From: Clostridia bacterium
GTDB taxonomy: Bacteria > Bacillota > Clostridia > Oscillospirales > Acutalibacteraceae
Direction of reading: 5' to 3'
Assembly (NCBI GenBank): GCA_017380575.1
Contig: JAFODS010000074.1
Span: 19,565-83,564 of the forward strand
DNA: 64,000 bases
Both the position numbers and the translations under genes were made by a program. This document shows, one piece after another, positions 34,331 through 43,239 of this stretch; position 1 is the stretch's first letter, and every line of letters starts with the position of its first letter. The notes beneath the pieces were generated by a model that saw nothing but the letters and a program-made list of their open reading frames with translations, was not told where the DNA came from and made no database searches.

Positions 34331-35704
34331 ATGGAAAAAATGTGGGCAGGAAGATTCCAGAAGGCTCTTGATAAAGAGGCTGACGATTTCAACTCTTCCA
34401 TTCATTTTGACTGCAAAATGTATAAGCAGGATATCACGGGCTCAATGAAGCACGCAGCAATGCTTGCTATGCAGGGCATTATCAGTGATGACGACTGTGA
34501 TAAGATAACCGCAGGTCTTCAGTCAATTCTTGACGACCTTAACAGCGGTGACCTTGCTTTTGATATGGACGCTGAAGATATTCATATGTTTGTTGAGTCC
34601 GAACTTACAAAGCGTATCGGCGACGTCGGTAAAAGACTTCATACGGCAAGAAGCCGCAATGACCAGGTTGCGGTTGATATCCGTCTTTTCCTTCGTGACG
34701 AAACAAACGAGATTATAGCTCTTGTCAAAAAGCTCCTTGCAGCAATACTTGTGCAGGCAAAGGCTCACAAAACTTCCATTCTTCCCGGATATACTCATCT
34801 GCAGAGAGCACAGCCGATTACATTTGCACATCATCTTCTTGCTTATGCAATGATGTTTACACGTGACATCGGCAGACTTGAAGATGCTTTGAAGAGAATG
34901 AATTATTCTCCTCTCGGCTCATGTGCTCTTTCAGGTACAACATATAACACAAACCGTGAATTCGTTGCTGAGGCTCTCGGCTTTGACGGCATTACTCTTA
35001 ACAGTATCGATGGTGTTTCTGACCGTGATTTCTGTGTTGAGCTTATGGCGGCTTATTCAACAATTATGATGCACCTTTCACGTTTTTCAGAGGAAATCAT
35101 CCTCTGGTCGAGCTGGGAATTCAAGTTTATCGAGCTTGATGACAGTTACACAACAGGCTCAAGCATTATGCCACAGAAGAAAAATCCTGATATGGCAGAG
35201 CTTGTTCGCGGTAAGACCGGACGTGTTTACGGTGACCTTTTCACAATGCTTACGGTGCTCAAGGGTATTCCTCTTGCATACAACAAGGATATGCAGGAAG
35301 ATAAGGAATGTATCTTTGACAGCATCGACACCGTTAAGAAATGTCTTAAGGTGTTTGCACCGATGATAGAAACTATGACTGTGCTTACAGATAATATGTA
35401 TTCTGCAGCACAGAAAGGTTTCATTAATGCAACTGACCTTGCAGACTATCTTACAAAGAAGGGTATGCCTTTCAGAAGTGCATACAAAATCGTTGGTCAG
35501 ATTGTTGCATATTGTATAGATAATAACTTAGTGCTTGAAACAATGTCACTTGAAGATTATAATAAATACAGTGACCTTTTCTGCGAAGACCTCTACAAGG
35601 AAATATCTCTTGAAACCTGCGTTGCTAAAAGAATCTCTGCAGGTGGTACAGGTATTGACTCTGTTGAGAAGCAGATTGAATATGTAAGCACTTTTATCGA
35701 CTGA
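34331..35704 (+). CDS. argH: Argininosuccinate lyase
   Basis: ArgH (457 residues) splits argininosuccinate to arginine and fumarate. The N-terminal MWAGRF, the [10 protein letters not shown] segment, [10 protein letters not shown] and the family signature [12 protein letters not shown] with its catalytic serine are all present. GGAGAAG precedes the ATG, 27 bases after argG. Confidence 0.97.
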   Translation: MEKMWAGRFQKALDKEADDFNSSIHFDCKMYKQDITGSMKHAAMLAMQGIISDDDCDKITAGLQSILDDLNSGDLAFDMDAEDIHMFVESELTKRIGDVGKRLHTARSRNDQVAVDIRLFLRDETNEIIALVKKLLAAILVQAKAHKTSILPGYTHLQRAQPITFAHHLLAYAMMFTRDIGRLEDALKRMNYSPLGSCALSGTTYNTNREFVAEALGFDGITLNSIDGVSDRDFCVELMAAYSTIMMHLSRFSEEIILWSSWEFKFIELDDSYTTGSSIMPQKKNPDMAELVRGKTGRVYGDLFTMLTVLKGIPLAYNKDMQEDKECIFDSIDTVKKCLKVFAPMIETMTVLTDNMYSAAQKGFINATDLADYLTKKGMPFRSAYKIVGQIVAYCIDNNLVLETMSLEDYNKYSDLFCEDLYKEISLETCVAKRISAGGTGIDSVEKQIEYVSTFID

Positions 35705-35710
35705 TAAAAA

Positions 35711-35734
35711 AGGGTGGATTATTTTATCCGCCCT
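35711..35734 (+). terminator. Hairpin between argH and argF (terminator or attenuator)
   Basis: AGGGTGGAT/ATCCGCCCT stem followed by CTTTTTC. It may reduce read-through into argF-carAB or act as an RNA stabiliser. Confidence 0.6.
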
Positions 35735-35760
35735 CTTTTTCGAATATTGGAGGACTACAA

Positions 35761-36744
35761 ATGGTAAACTTGAAAGGCAGAGATTTCCTTAAACTGCTTG
35801 ATTTCACAAGCGAAGAAATAGGATATCTTATCGACCTTGCCGCAGATCTGAAGGCAAAGAAAAAGGCAGGAACAGCTCATAGACTCCACGAGGGCAAGAA
35901 TATTGCTCTCATCTTTGAGAAGACAAGCACAAGAACACGTTGCAGCTTTGAGGTTGCCGCAAATGACCTTGGTATGCACACAACCTACCTTGCAGAAGGC
36001 TCACAGATCGGCAAGAAAGAAAGTATTGCAGACACAGCAAGAGTTCTTGCAGGAATGTTTGACGGCATCGAATACAGAGGCTACGGCCAGGAGCTTGTTG
36101 AAGAGCTTGCAAAGTATTCAAAGGTTCCCGTATGGAACGGCCTTACAAACGAATTCCACCCGACTCAGATATTAGCCGATTTCCTTACAATCAAGGAACA
36201 TTTCGGTTACCTTAAAGGTATAAATTTTGTTTATATGGGCGATGCCCGTTACAATATGGGTAATTCACTTATGGTTGGCTGTGCGAAGATGGGTCTTAAC
36301 TTCACGGCAGCCGCACCTGCAAAGTACTTCCCGGACAAGGCACTCGTTGATGAATGCCTTGAAATCGCAAAGGAAACAGGTTCAGTTATCCGCTTCTGCG
36401 AAGATCCGATTGAAGCCGTTAAGGATGCAAACGTAATTTACACGGATGTATGGGTTTCAATGGGCGAACCGATTGAAGTATGGCAGGAGAGAATAGACGA
36501 CCTCGCACCGTATCAGGTTAATAAGATTCTTATGGATGCGGCAGCAGAAAACGTTGTGTTTATGCACTGCCTTCCTGCTTACCACGACCACAAAACTGCG
36601 GTAGGTAAGGAAATGGGCGAAAAGTTCGGACGTGATGCAATGGAAGTTACAGACGAAGTTTTCGAAAGTGAAAAATCAATCGTTTTCGAAGAGGCAGAAA
36701 ACAGAATGCATACGATCAAAGCCGTTATGGCTGCTACACTTTGA
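35761..36744 (+). CDS. argF: Ornithine carbamoyltransferase
   Basis: ArgF (327 residues) makes citrulline from ornithine and carbamoyl phosphate. The carbamoyl-phosphate motif STRTR (residue 59 region), FHPTQ and the ornithine motif HCLPA are intact. GGAGGACTAC precedes the ATG. carA follows after 14 bases, so the enzyme is made with its own carbamoyl-phosphate source. Confidence 0.97.
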   Translation: MVNLKGRDFLKLLDFTSEEIGYLIDLAADLKAKKKAGTAHRLHEGKNIALIFEKTSTRTRCSFEVAANDLGMHTTYLAEGSQIGKKESIADTARVLAGMFDGIEYRGYGQELVEELAKYSKVPVWNGLTNEFHPTQILADFLTIKEHFGYLKGINFVYMGDARYNMGNSLMVGCAKMGLNFTAAAPAKYFPDKALVDECLEIAKETGSVIRFCEDPIEAVKDANVIYTDVWVSMGEPIEVWQERIDDLAPYQVNKILMDAAAENVVFMHCLPAYHDHKTAVGKEMGEKFGRDAMEVTDEVFESEKSIVFEEAENRMHTIKAVMAATL

Positions 36745-36758
36745 TAGGAGGTTTTCGG

Positions 36759-37823
36759 ATGAAAAAAGTTTACATTGTTCTTGAAGACGGTCACGTTTTT
36801 GAGGGTGAAAGATTCGGCGCTGAAGGTGAAGTAACAGGCGAGTTCGTTTTCACCACAGGAATGGGTGCTTATGTTGAAACTCTTACTGACCCGACATATT
36901 ACGGACAGATAGTAATGCACACATTCCCGCTTATCGGAAACTACGGCATTATGGAAGAAGATTTTGAGAGTGATAAGTCATACATCGAGGCTTACGTTGT
37001 CCGTGAGTGGTGCGATGCTCCCTCAAACTTCAGATGTGAATATACTCTTGACGAGTACCTCAAAAAGCAGGGTATCGTTGGTGTCTGCGGTGTTGACACA
37101 CGTGAAATTACACGTGTTATCCGTGACAACGGTGTTATGAATGCAAAAATCGTTGATGATCCGTCAACTGTTGACTTTGATGAACTCAAAGCTTATAAAA
37201 TTACAGATGCAGTTGCAACAGTAAGCACAAAGGAAGCTTACACGGTTGAGTCAGAAGCTCACAGCAAGAAGGTTGCAGTTGTTGACTTCGGAAAAACTAA
37301 GGCTACGGTTGCTGAGCTTACAAAGCGTGGATGCGACGTAACGGTTGTTCCTTTCAACACATCTGCTGATGAAATCCTCGCACTTGGTGCGGACGGTATC
37401 GTTCTTTCAAACGGACCTGCTGACCCGAAGGATATTCCGGATGCAGTTGAAGAAATCAAAAAACTTATCGGCAAAGCTCCGATGCTTGGTATCGGCCTCG
37501 GTCACCAGCTTGCAGCGCTCGCACTCGGCGGCGAAACAGTAAAGCTTCAGTATGGTCACCGCGGTGCTAACCAGCCGGTTAAGAGCACAGAATCAGGCAA
37601 GACTTACATCACAAGCCAGAATCACGGCTATGAAGTAGTTGCAAAGAGCCTTGACTGCGGATTCGAAAGCTTTGTGAATGCTAACGACGGTACCTGCGAA
37701 GGTATGAAATATGCGGACAAGCTTCTTATCACAACTCAGTTCCAGCCCGAAGCTTGTATCAGCCCCTTGAACACACACTACGTTTATGACGAATTTATCA
37801 CTATGATGGGAGGTAAAAACTGA
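36759..37823 (+). CDS. carA: Carbamoyl-phosphate synthase small subunit with degenerate glutaminase site
   Basis: CarA (354 residues) normally hydrolyses glutamine and passes ammonia to CarB. The N-terminal CPSase domain (EGERFGAEGEVTGEFVFTTGM) is standard. In the class I amidotransferase domain the nucleophile is missing: GIGLGHQ replaces GICLGHQ (Gly246). The catalytic His is also missing: QFQPEA replaces QFHPEA (Gln329). SNGPADP (Ala221) and GANQPV (Gln272) differ from the usual GPGDP and G[AG]NHPV. The overall length and fold motifs are kept, so this is not a decayed gene. It probably serves as a structural subunit of an ammonia-using synthase. ATG at 36759 follows AGGAGG; it abuts carB. 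Confidence 0.93.
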   Translation: MKKVYIVLEDGHVFEGERFGAEGEVTGEFVFTTGMGAYVETLTDPTYYGQIVMHTFPLIGNYGIMEEDFESDKSYIEAYVVREWCDAPSNFRCEYTLDEYLKKQGIVGVCGVDTREITRVIRDNGVMNAKIVDDPSTVDFDELKAYKITDAVATVSTKEAYTVESEAHSKKVAVVDFGKTKATVAELTKRGCDVTVVPFNTSADEILALGADGIVLSNGPADPKDIPDAVEEIKKLIGKAPMLGIGLGHQLAALALGGETVKLQYGHRGANQPVKSTESGKTYITSQNHGYEVVAKSLDCGFESFVNANDGTCEGMKYADKLLITTQFQPEACISPLNTHYVYDEFITMMGGKN

Positions 37824-40800
37824 TGCCGCTTAATAAAGACATAAAAAAAGTACTTGTTATCGGTTCAGGTCCGATTGTTATCGGTCAGGCTGCAGAGTTT
37901 GACTATGCAGGTGCACAGGCTTGCCGCGTTCTTAAGGATGCAGGTCTTGACGTTGTTCTTGTTAACTCAAACCCCGCAACAATTATGACCGACAGTGCAC
38001 TTGCAAACGAGATTTACCTTGAACCCCTCACAGTTGAAACAGTAAAGAGAATTATTGAAAAAGAGCGTCCTGACTCAATTCTTGCAGGTCTTGGCGGACA
38101 GACAGGTCTTACAATCGCTATGCAGCTTGCTAAGGACGGCTACCTTGAAAAGATGGGCGTTAAGCTTCTCGGTACAAATGCTGAAGCTATCGACAAGGCT
38201 GAAGACAGACAGATGTTCCGCGACACAATGCTTAAAATCGGTCAGCCCTGTATCCCGTCGGACATCGCAACAACAGTTGACCGTGCTGCTGAAATCGCGG
38301 AAGAAATTGGCTATCCCGTAATTCTTCGTCCTGCTTTCACACTCGGCGGTGCAGGCGGCGGTGTTGCTTACAACGAAAAGGAACTCCGAGTTATTACATA
38401 CAACGGACTTATGCTTTCTCCCATCACTCAGGTGCTTGTTGAAAAGTACATCGCAGGTTGGAAGGAAATCGAGTTCGAGGTAATGCGTGACAGTGCAGGT
38501 AATGCAATTGCAATCTGTTCAATGGAAAACATCGACCCCGTTGGTGTTCATACAGGTGACAGTATCGTTGTTGCTCCTGCAATGACACTTTCAGACAAAG
38601 AGTATCAGATGCTTCGTTCAGCATCTCTTGATATTATCACAGAGCTTGGCATCGAAGGCGGATGTAACTGTCAGTTTGCACTTGACCCTGAAAGCTTTGA
38701 ATACGCTGTTATCGAGGTTAATCCCCGAGTATCGCGTTCATCAGCTCTTGCTTCAAAGGCAACAGGTTTCCCGATTGCAAAGGTTACATCAAAGATTGCT
38801 CTCGGTTATACACTTGACGAAATCAGAAATGATATTACAGGTAAAACTTGTGCTTGCTTCGAGCCGACAGTTGACTACTGTGTTGTTAAATTCCCGAAGT
38901 GGCCGTTTGACAAGTTCGTTTCAACAAGCCGTAAGCTCGGCACACAGATGAAGGCAACGGGCGAGGTTATGGCTATTGCACCTTCATTCGAAATGGCTAT
39001 TATGAAGGCTGTACGCGGTGCTGAAATCGGTCTTGATACGCTTAACTATAATAAATTCCCTGAGAATATGGATGTTATCGAAAAGCTCCATGACCAGGAT
39101 GATATAAGACTTTTCACAGTTTTCAAGGCTCTTAAAGAGGGCGTAAGCATTGATGAGATTCACTCAATCACAATGATTGATGAATGGTTCCTTGCAAAGC
39201 TCAAGAATCTTGCTGACTATGAAAAAATGCTTGAAAGCGGTGACCTTGATGAAGATTATTACATCAAGGGTAAGAAATTAGGCTACAAGGATTCAACAAT
39301 CCTCAGGTATGCAGGTAAGCTTCCCGAAAAGAAGCTCGACGCTGTTTACAAGATGGTTGATACCTGCGGTGCTGAATTCAAGGCTGAAACACCGTACTTC
39401 TATTCAACATACGACACAGAATGTGAATCAAGAGAAATCAAACGCGGTGAGAAGGAAACAATCATCGTTCTCGGCTCAGGTCCGATCCGTATCGGTCAGG
39501 GTATCGAGTTTGACTACTCATCAGTTCACTGTGTATGGACTCTTAAAGAACTCGGTTACGAAGTCGTTATCATCAACAACAACCCCGAAACAGTTTCAAC
39601 AGACTTTGATACAGCTGACAGACTTTACTTTGAACCCCTCAACGACGAAGACGTTATGAACGTTATCAAGGTTGAAAATCCCGTTGGTGTCGTTGTTGCT
39701 TTCGGTGGACAGACAGCTATCAAGCTCACAAAGTTCCTTGACGAAAGCGGAATCAAAATCCTCGGCACATCAGCTGAAGGTATCGATATCGCAGAAGACA
39801 GAGAGCGTTTTGATGCTCTTCTTGAGTCATTCAATATCAAGAGACCGCAGGGTCTTACAGTTATGAATGTTGACGAGGCTCTCAAGGCTGCTGACGAGCT
39901 CGGCTATCCCGTTCTTCTTCGTCCGTCATACGTTATCGGCGGTCAGAATATGACAATCGCTTATAACGAAACAGACGTACGTATCTATATGGACATCATC
40001 CTCGCTCAGAAGATTGAAAACCCTGTTCTTGTTGACCAGTATCTTATGGGTGACGAGCTTGAGGTTGACGTTATTTCTGACGGTAAGGATGTTCTTATCC
40101 CGGGTGTTATGGAGCATATTGAGCGTGCAGGTGTTCACTCAGGTGACTCAATCGCTGTTTATCCTCCGTATAACATTCCCGACAAGATGCTTGACAAGGT
40201 AATTGAATGTTCAACAAACCTTGCTCTTGCACTCGGCACAAAGGGTCTTGTTAATATCCAGTATCTTATCTTCCGTAACGAGCTTTACGTTATCGAAGTT
40301 AACCCGCGTGCTTCACGTACAATTCCTTACATCAGTAAGGTTACAGGCGTACCGATGGTTGAGCTTGCAACAAAGGTTATGACGGGCACTCCGCTTAAGG
40401 AGCTTGGATTCGGCACAGGACTTTACAAGATTCCGCCGTACTTCGCAATCAAGGTTCCCGTATTCTCATTCGAAAAGCTCAGTGATATCAACTCAGAGCT
40501 TGGTCCTGAAATGAAGTCAACAGGTGAAGTTCTCGGTATCGGCAGAACTCTCAACGAGGCACTCTTCAAGGGTCTTGTTTCTGCAGGATTCAAGGTAGGT
40601 CTTGAAAGCACCTATCACGATAAGAAGTATAACGCAGGTGTTCTTATCAGCGTACACGATAAGGACAAGCCCGAAATCGTTGGTATTGCAAAGAAGTTTG
40701 CAGATCTCGGTCTTAAAATCTACTCAACTGCAAAGACAGGCGTAGGCCTCCGTGCAGCAGGTATTGAGGTCGAAACAATCGGTGACTTCAACGATTGCAG

Positions 40801-41875
40801 TGCAGTCCTCGATGTTCTTGAAACAGGTAAGATTGACTATATCGTTTACACAGGTTCAACAAAGCAGGCAACAATCCAGAACTTTATCAAGATTCACAGA
40901 CGTGCTGTTCAGCTTTCAATATGTACTCTTACATCTCTTGATACAGCAAACGCTCTCTGCGATACTCTTGCAAGCCGTTTCACTCAGAGAAACACAGAGC
41001 TTGTTGATATCAACAACCTCCGCGAAGAGAAGATGCAGCTTAAGTTCACAAAGATGCAGGCAACAGGTAACGACGATATTTATTTCAATAACTTCTGCAA
41101 GGTTATTCCGTCACCTGAATCACTCACAGTTAACTTCACGGACCGTCACTTCGGTATCGGTGCAGACGGTGTTGTTCTTCTTGAAAGCTCAGATATCGCA
41201 GATGCAAAGATGGTTGTTTATAACAACGACGGCACACAGACACGTATGGCTGTAAACAGCATCCGTTGTGCTGCTAAGTATCTCTACGATAACGGCATTG
41301 TTCCGAAGAAGAATATGACAATCGAAACAAGCAGCGGTGTTATGAAGGTTAAGCTTTATACATTCAACGGTGAGGTTCGCTCAGCAACAGTTGATATCGG
41401 CAAGCCTGATTTCAACCCTGCAAGCATCCCGATGAACATTGATGCAGAAAATGCAATCGGCTACGAAGCAGAAATCGGCGGCGAGAAGTATACACTCAAC
41501 TGTGTATCAGTCGGTAACCCGCACTGTATCGTATTCAGAGATGATATCGATTCCGTAAACATCAATGAATTCGGTGATATGATCAGAAACTCTGAACTTC
41601 TTCCTGAATACATCAATACAGGTGTAGCAAGACTCATTGATAAGAACACAATCAAGCTCAGATGTTACGAGCGTGCAGTTAACGGTGAAAGCCTCAGCTG
41701 CGGTGCTTCAGCAGCAGCTTGTGTTGTTGTTGCAACAGAGCTTGGAATGTGCAAGAAGGGCGAAGACATAACAGTCAAAATGCCGGGCGGTGACCTCGTA
41801 ATCACTTACACAGACGAAACAATCCTCGTTAACGGTGACACACAGAAGGTTTACGAAGGCGTTGTAGAATATTAA
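37823..41875 (+). CDS. carB: Carbamoyl-phosphate synthase large subunit fused to a diaminopimelate epimerase-like domain
   Basis: A 1350-residue fusion. Residues 1-1070 are a complete CarB: two ATP-grasp halves (GLGGQTGLTIA and GSGPIRIGQGIEFDYS regions) and an MGS-type allosteric domain ending near LVDINNL. Residues 1071-1350 are DapF-like: KFTKMQATGND, FGIGADGVVLL, GNPHCIVF, CYERAVNGESLSCG. The first catalytic Cys (position 73 of DapF) is Ala1143, with MAVNSIRC replacing MCGNGIRC; the second is kept as Cys1293, in CGAS instead of CGTG. No stop lies between the parts; an internal ATG at 41033 has no good ribosome binding site. The epimerase activity is probably lost and the domain may be a ligand sensor. 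The start overlaps the carA stop. Confidence 0.93.
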   Translation: MPLNKDIKKVLVIGSGPIVIGQAAEFDYAGAQACRVLKDAGLDVVLVNSNPATIMTDSALANEIYLEPLTVETVKRIIEKERPDSILAGLGGQTGLTIAMQLAKDGYLEKMGVKLLGTNAEAIDKAEDRQMFRDTMLKIGQPCIPSDIATTVDRAAEIAEEIGYPVILRPAFTLGGAGGGVAYNEKELRVITYNGLMLSPITQVLVEKYIAGWKEIEFEVMRDSAGNAIAICSMENIDPVGVHTGDSIVVAPAMTLSDKEYQMLRSASLDIITELGIEGGCNCQFALDPESFEYAVIEVNPRVSRSSALASKATGFPIAKVTSKIALGYTLDEIRNDITGKTCACFEPTVDYCVVKFPKWPFDKFVSTSRKLGTQMKATGEVMAIAPSFEMAIMKAVRGAEIGLDTLNYNKFPENMDVIEKLHDQDDIRLFTVFKALKEGVSIDEIHSITMIDEWFLAKLKNLADYEKMLESGDLDEDYYIKGKKLGYKDSTILRYAGKLPEKKLDAVYKMVDTCGAEFKAETPYFYSTYDTECESREIKRGEKETIIVLGSGPIRIGQGIEFDYSSVHCVWTLKELGYEVVIINNNPETVSTDFDTADRLYFEPLNDEDVMNVIKVENPVGVVVAFGGQTAIKLTKFLDESGIKILGTSAEGIDIAEDRERFDALLESFNIKRPQGLTVMNVDEALKAADELGYPVLLRPSYVIGGQNMTIAYNETDVRIYMDIILAQKIENPVLVDQYLMGDELEVDVISDGKDVLIPGVMEHIERAGVHSGDSIAVYPPYNIPDKMLDKVIECSTNLALALGTKGLVNIQYLIFRNELYVIEVNPRASRTIPYISKVTGVPMVELATKVMTGTPLKELGFGTGLYKIPPYFAIKVPVFSFEKLSDINSELGPEMKSTGEVLGIGRTLNEALFKGLVSAGFKVGLESTYHDKKYNAGVLISVHDKDKPEIVGIAKKFADLGLKIYSTAKTGVGLRAAGIEVETIGDFNDCSAVLDVLETGKIDYIVYTGSTKQATIQNFIKIHRRAVQLSICTLTSLDTANALCDTLASRFTQRNTELVDINNLREEKMQLKFTKMQATGNDDIYFNNFCKVIPSPESLTVNFTDRHFGIGADGVVLLESSDIADAKMVVYNNDGTQTRMAVNSIRCAAKYLYDNGIVPKKNMTIETSSGVMKVKLYTFNGEVRSATVDIGKPDFNPASIPMNIDAENAIGYEAEIGGEKYTLNCVSVGNPHCIVFRDDIDSVNINEFGDMIRNSELLPEYINTGVARLIDKNTIKLRCYERAVNGESLSCGASAAACVVVATELGMCKKGEDITVKMPGGDLVITYTDETILVNGDTQKVYEGVVEY

Positions 41876-41887
41876 TTCAAAATAATA

Positions 41888-41911
41888 AAAGGCTGTCGCA
41901 AGACAGCCTTT
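41888..41911. terminator. Bidirectional terminator after carB
   Basis: Hairpin AAAGGCTGTC/GACAGCCTTT with T-run right and A-run left. Confidence 0.85.
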
Positions 41912-41916
41912 TTCTT

Positions 41917-42771
41917 TTATACCGTACCTGTTACTGTGAGGGTTGCTGTGCCGGGATTGATTACAAAAGCACCTGTTGTCGGATCCTGAGTGTAAGTTGC
42001 TGCAGGTACTGTAATCTGACCTGGTAATGTTGCAAATTCACCTGTTGTTTCATCATAGGTGTAGTTTGTGCCTTCTGTCCACGCTGTGCCGTTGAAGCTG
42101 ACTGAGGTGATGTCAAGAATCGGATCGAATGTGTCAGAAATTACAAGATTATCCGTTGCGATGGCAGGTTCATTGCCGGTGTTCTGAACAACGAAGGTAT
42201 AGGTGATTTCTCCGTTATCAATAACTGTTGTCGGACAAAGTGATTTTGAAATTGAAAGCTGTGGTCCCTGTGCGGTAGGAATTGTTGCCTGAGCAACAAT
42301 GTCCGAACTGAGTCCGCCGCCCGTAACAGTTGCTGTGTTTGTTATTGTATCTCCTGCATCAAACGGAGCAAATTCGTTTACTCTTGCAGAGTAGATAAGG
42401 GTCGCGTTGCTGTTTGCAGGAATTGTCAGGCCGCTTACAGTAAGCGGAGGTCCTGCGGTTGCTGTGGGTGCCGGCTGTAAAATACCGTTGATGAAAAGTC
42501 TTGCCGAACCGTCAATGTAGGTCAGCGGGACAAGTGTTGTGTCACCGAAGGTGTATGCACCAAGGTCATCTGTAACCGTAAGGTCTGTGAAGGGCAGAGT
42601 GCCCGAATTTGTAATATTCACAACGTAGCTGACTGTTTCACCGGGAACATAGTTGTCGGAAAGTGCAGTCTTTGTTGCTGAAACAACTTCAATGATTTCG
42701 CCTGTAACGATATTAGAGTTAATGGTACTGTCATTGAAGGTAAGTGTTGCACGGTTAAAAAAAGTTGCCAT
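41917..42771 (-). CDS. DUF11 repeat protein without signal peptide
   Basis: A 284-residue protein made of beta-sandwich repeats of the DUF11 type (YVVNITNSGTLPFTDLTVTDDLG; FVVQNTGNEPAIATDNLVISD). It starts MATFFNRATLTFND directly, with no signal peptide or membrane helix, and ends without an anchor. Similar clostridial proteins start the same way. AAGGAGG precedes the ATG. It may be a spore or crust surface protein; the promoter context supports this weakly. Confidence 0.8.
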   Translation of the reverse strand: MATFFNRATLTFNDSTINSNIVTGEIIEVVSATKTALSDNYVPGETVSYVVNITNSGTLPFTDLTVTDDLGAYTFGDTTLVPLTYIDGSARLFINGILQPAPTATAGPPLTVSGLTIPANSNATLIYSARVNEFAPFDAGDTITNTATVTGGGLSSDIVAQATIPTAQGPQLSISKSLCPTTVIDNGEITYTFVVQNTGNEPAIATDNLVISDTFDPILDITSVSFNGTAWTEGTNYTYDETTGEFATLPGQITVPAATYTQDPTTGAFVINPGTATLTVTGTV

Positions 42772-42815
42772 TTTTCTTCCTCCTTTTAATTTTTGAGGTT
42801 AACACCTCATTAGTT

Positions 42816-42845
42816 ATAATATGAAAACAGTTAGGAGGATGATAC
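42816..42845 (-). promoter_or_regulatory. Possible sporulation sigma-E-type promoter of the DUF11 gene
   Basis: Minus strand GTATCAT, 15-base spacer, CATATTAT, resembling sigma-E elements (KMATATT and CATACANT). No sigma-A-type promoter of similar quality was seen. Confidence 0.35.
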
Positions 42846-42901
42846 TGCAAAATAAGCTTATCACCAATCCCGATGAGATGTTATTTTTACTAAAAATACA
42901 A

Positions 42902-43140
42902 ACAAATTCGGGTTTGTCGGGGTGTTTTAACACAATTATGAAATCAAGCAAAGCCTCCCTTGCCTAAAGGGAGGTGGATTTTGCGAAGCAAAAGACGGAG
43001 GGATACTTTTAGAAAAAATATTTGAATTTCGTTGTTTTCTTTTAAAATATCCCCCAGTCACGACTTCGTCGTGCCAGCCCCCTTTAGGCAAGGGGGCCTG
43101 AAAACTGCACCACTGAAAAGCCCGACAAACCCAATTTGTC
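42902..43140. repeat. MITE-like element B (239 bases) with inverted ends
   Basis: Left end at 42902-42927 (ACAAATTCGGGTTTGTCGGG and on) and inverted right end at 43116-43140. The interior (42953-43098) is a different palindromic unit bounded by CCTCCCTTGCCTAAAGGGAGG and CCCCCTTTAGGCAAGGGGG. It has no gene. Confidence 0.7.
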
Positions 43141-43175
43141 TGGTTTGTACTGTTTTACATTTTATTCGCTATGTA

Positions 43176-43204
43176 TTGAACAAACAAAAATTAAATGTTA
43201 TAAT
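43176..43204 (+). promoter_or_regulatory. Promoter of the 1559-residue protein gene
   Basis: TTGAAC, 17-base spacer, TATAAT. Confidence 0.75.
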
Positions 43205-43239
43205 GAAATGTAAAATTATTCAATTCAGGAGGCGCAGAT

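Noticed and set aside
37480-37760. Sequencing error as the cause of the CarA changes
   Set aside because: Two catalytic codons 250 bases apart and two further site residues differ while the frame and other motifs are intact, which is unlike random error.
41033-41875. Independent dapF gene starting at the internal ATG
   Set aside because: No stop separates it from CarB, and only a poor purine stretch precedes the ATG; a secondary product cannot be fully excluded.
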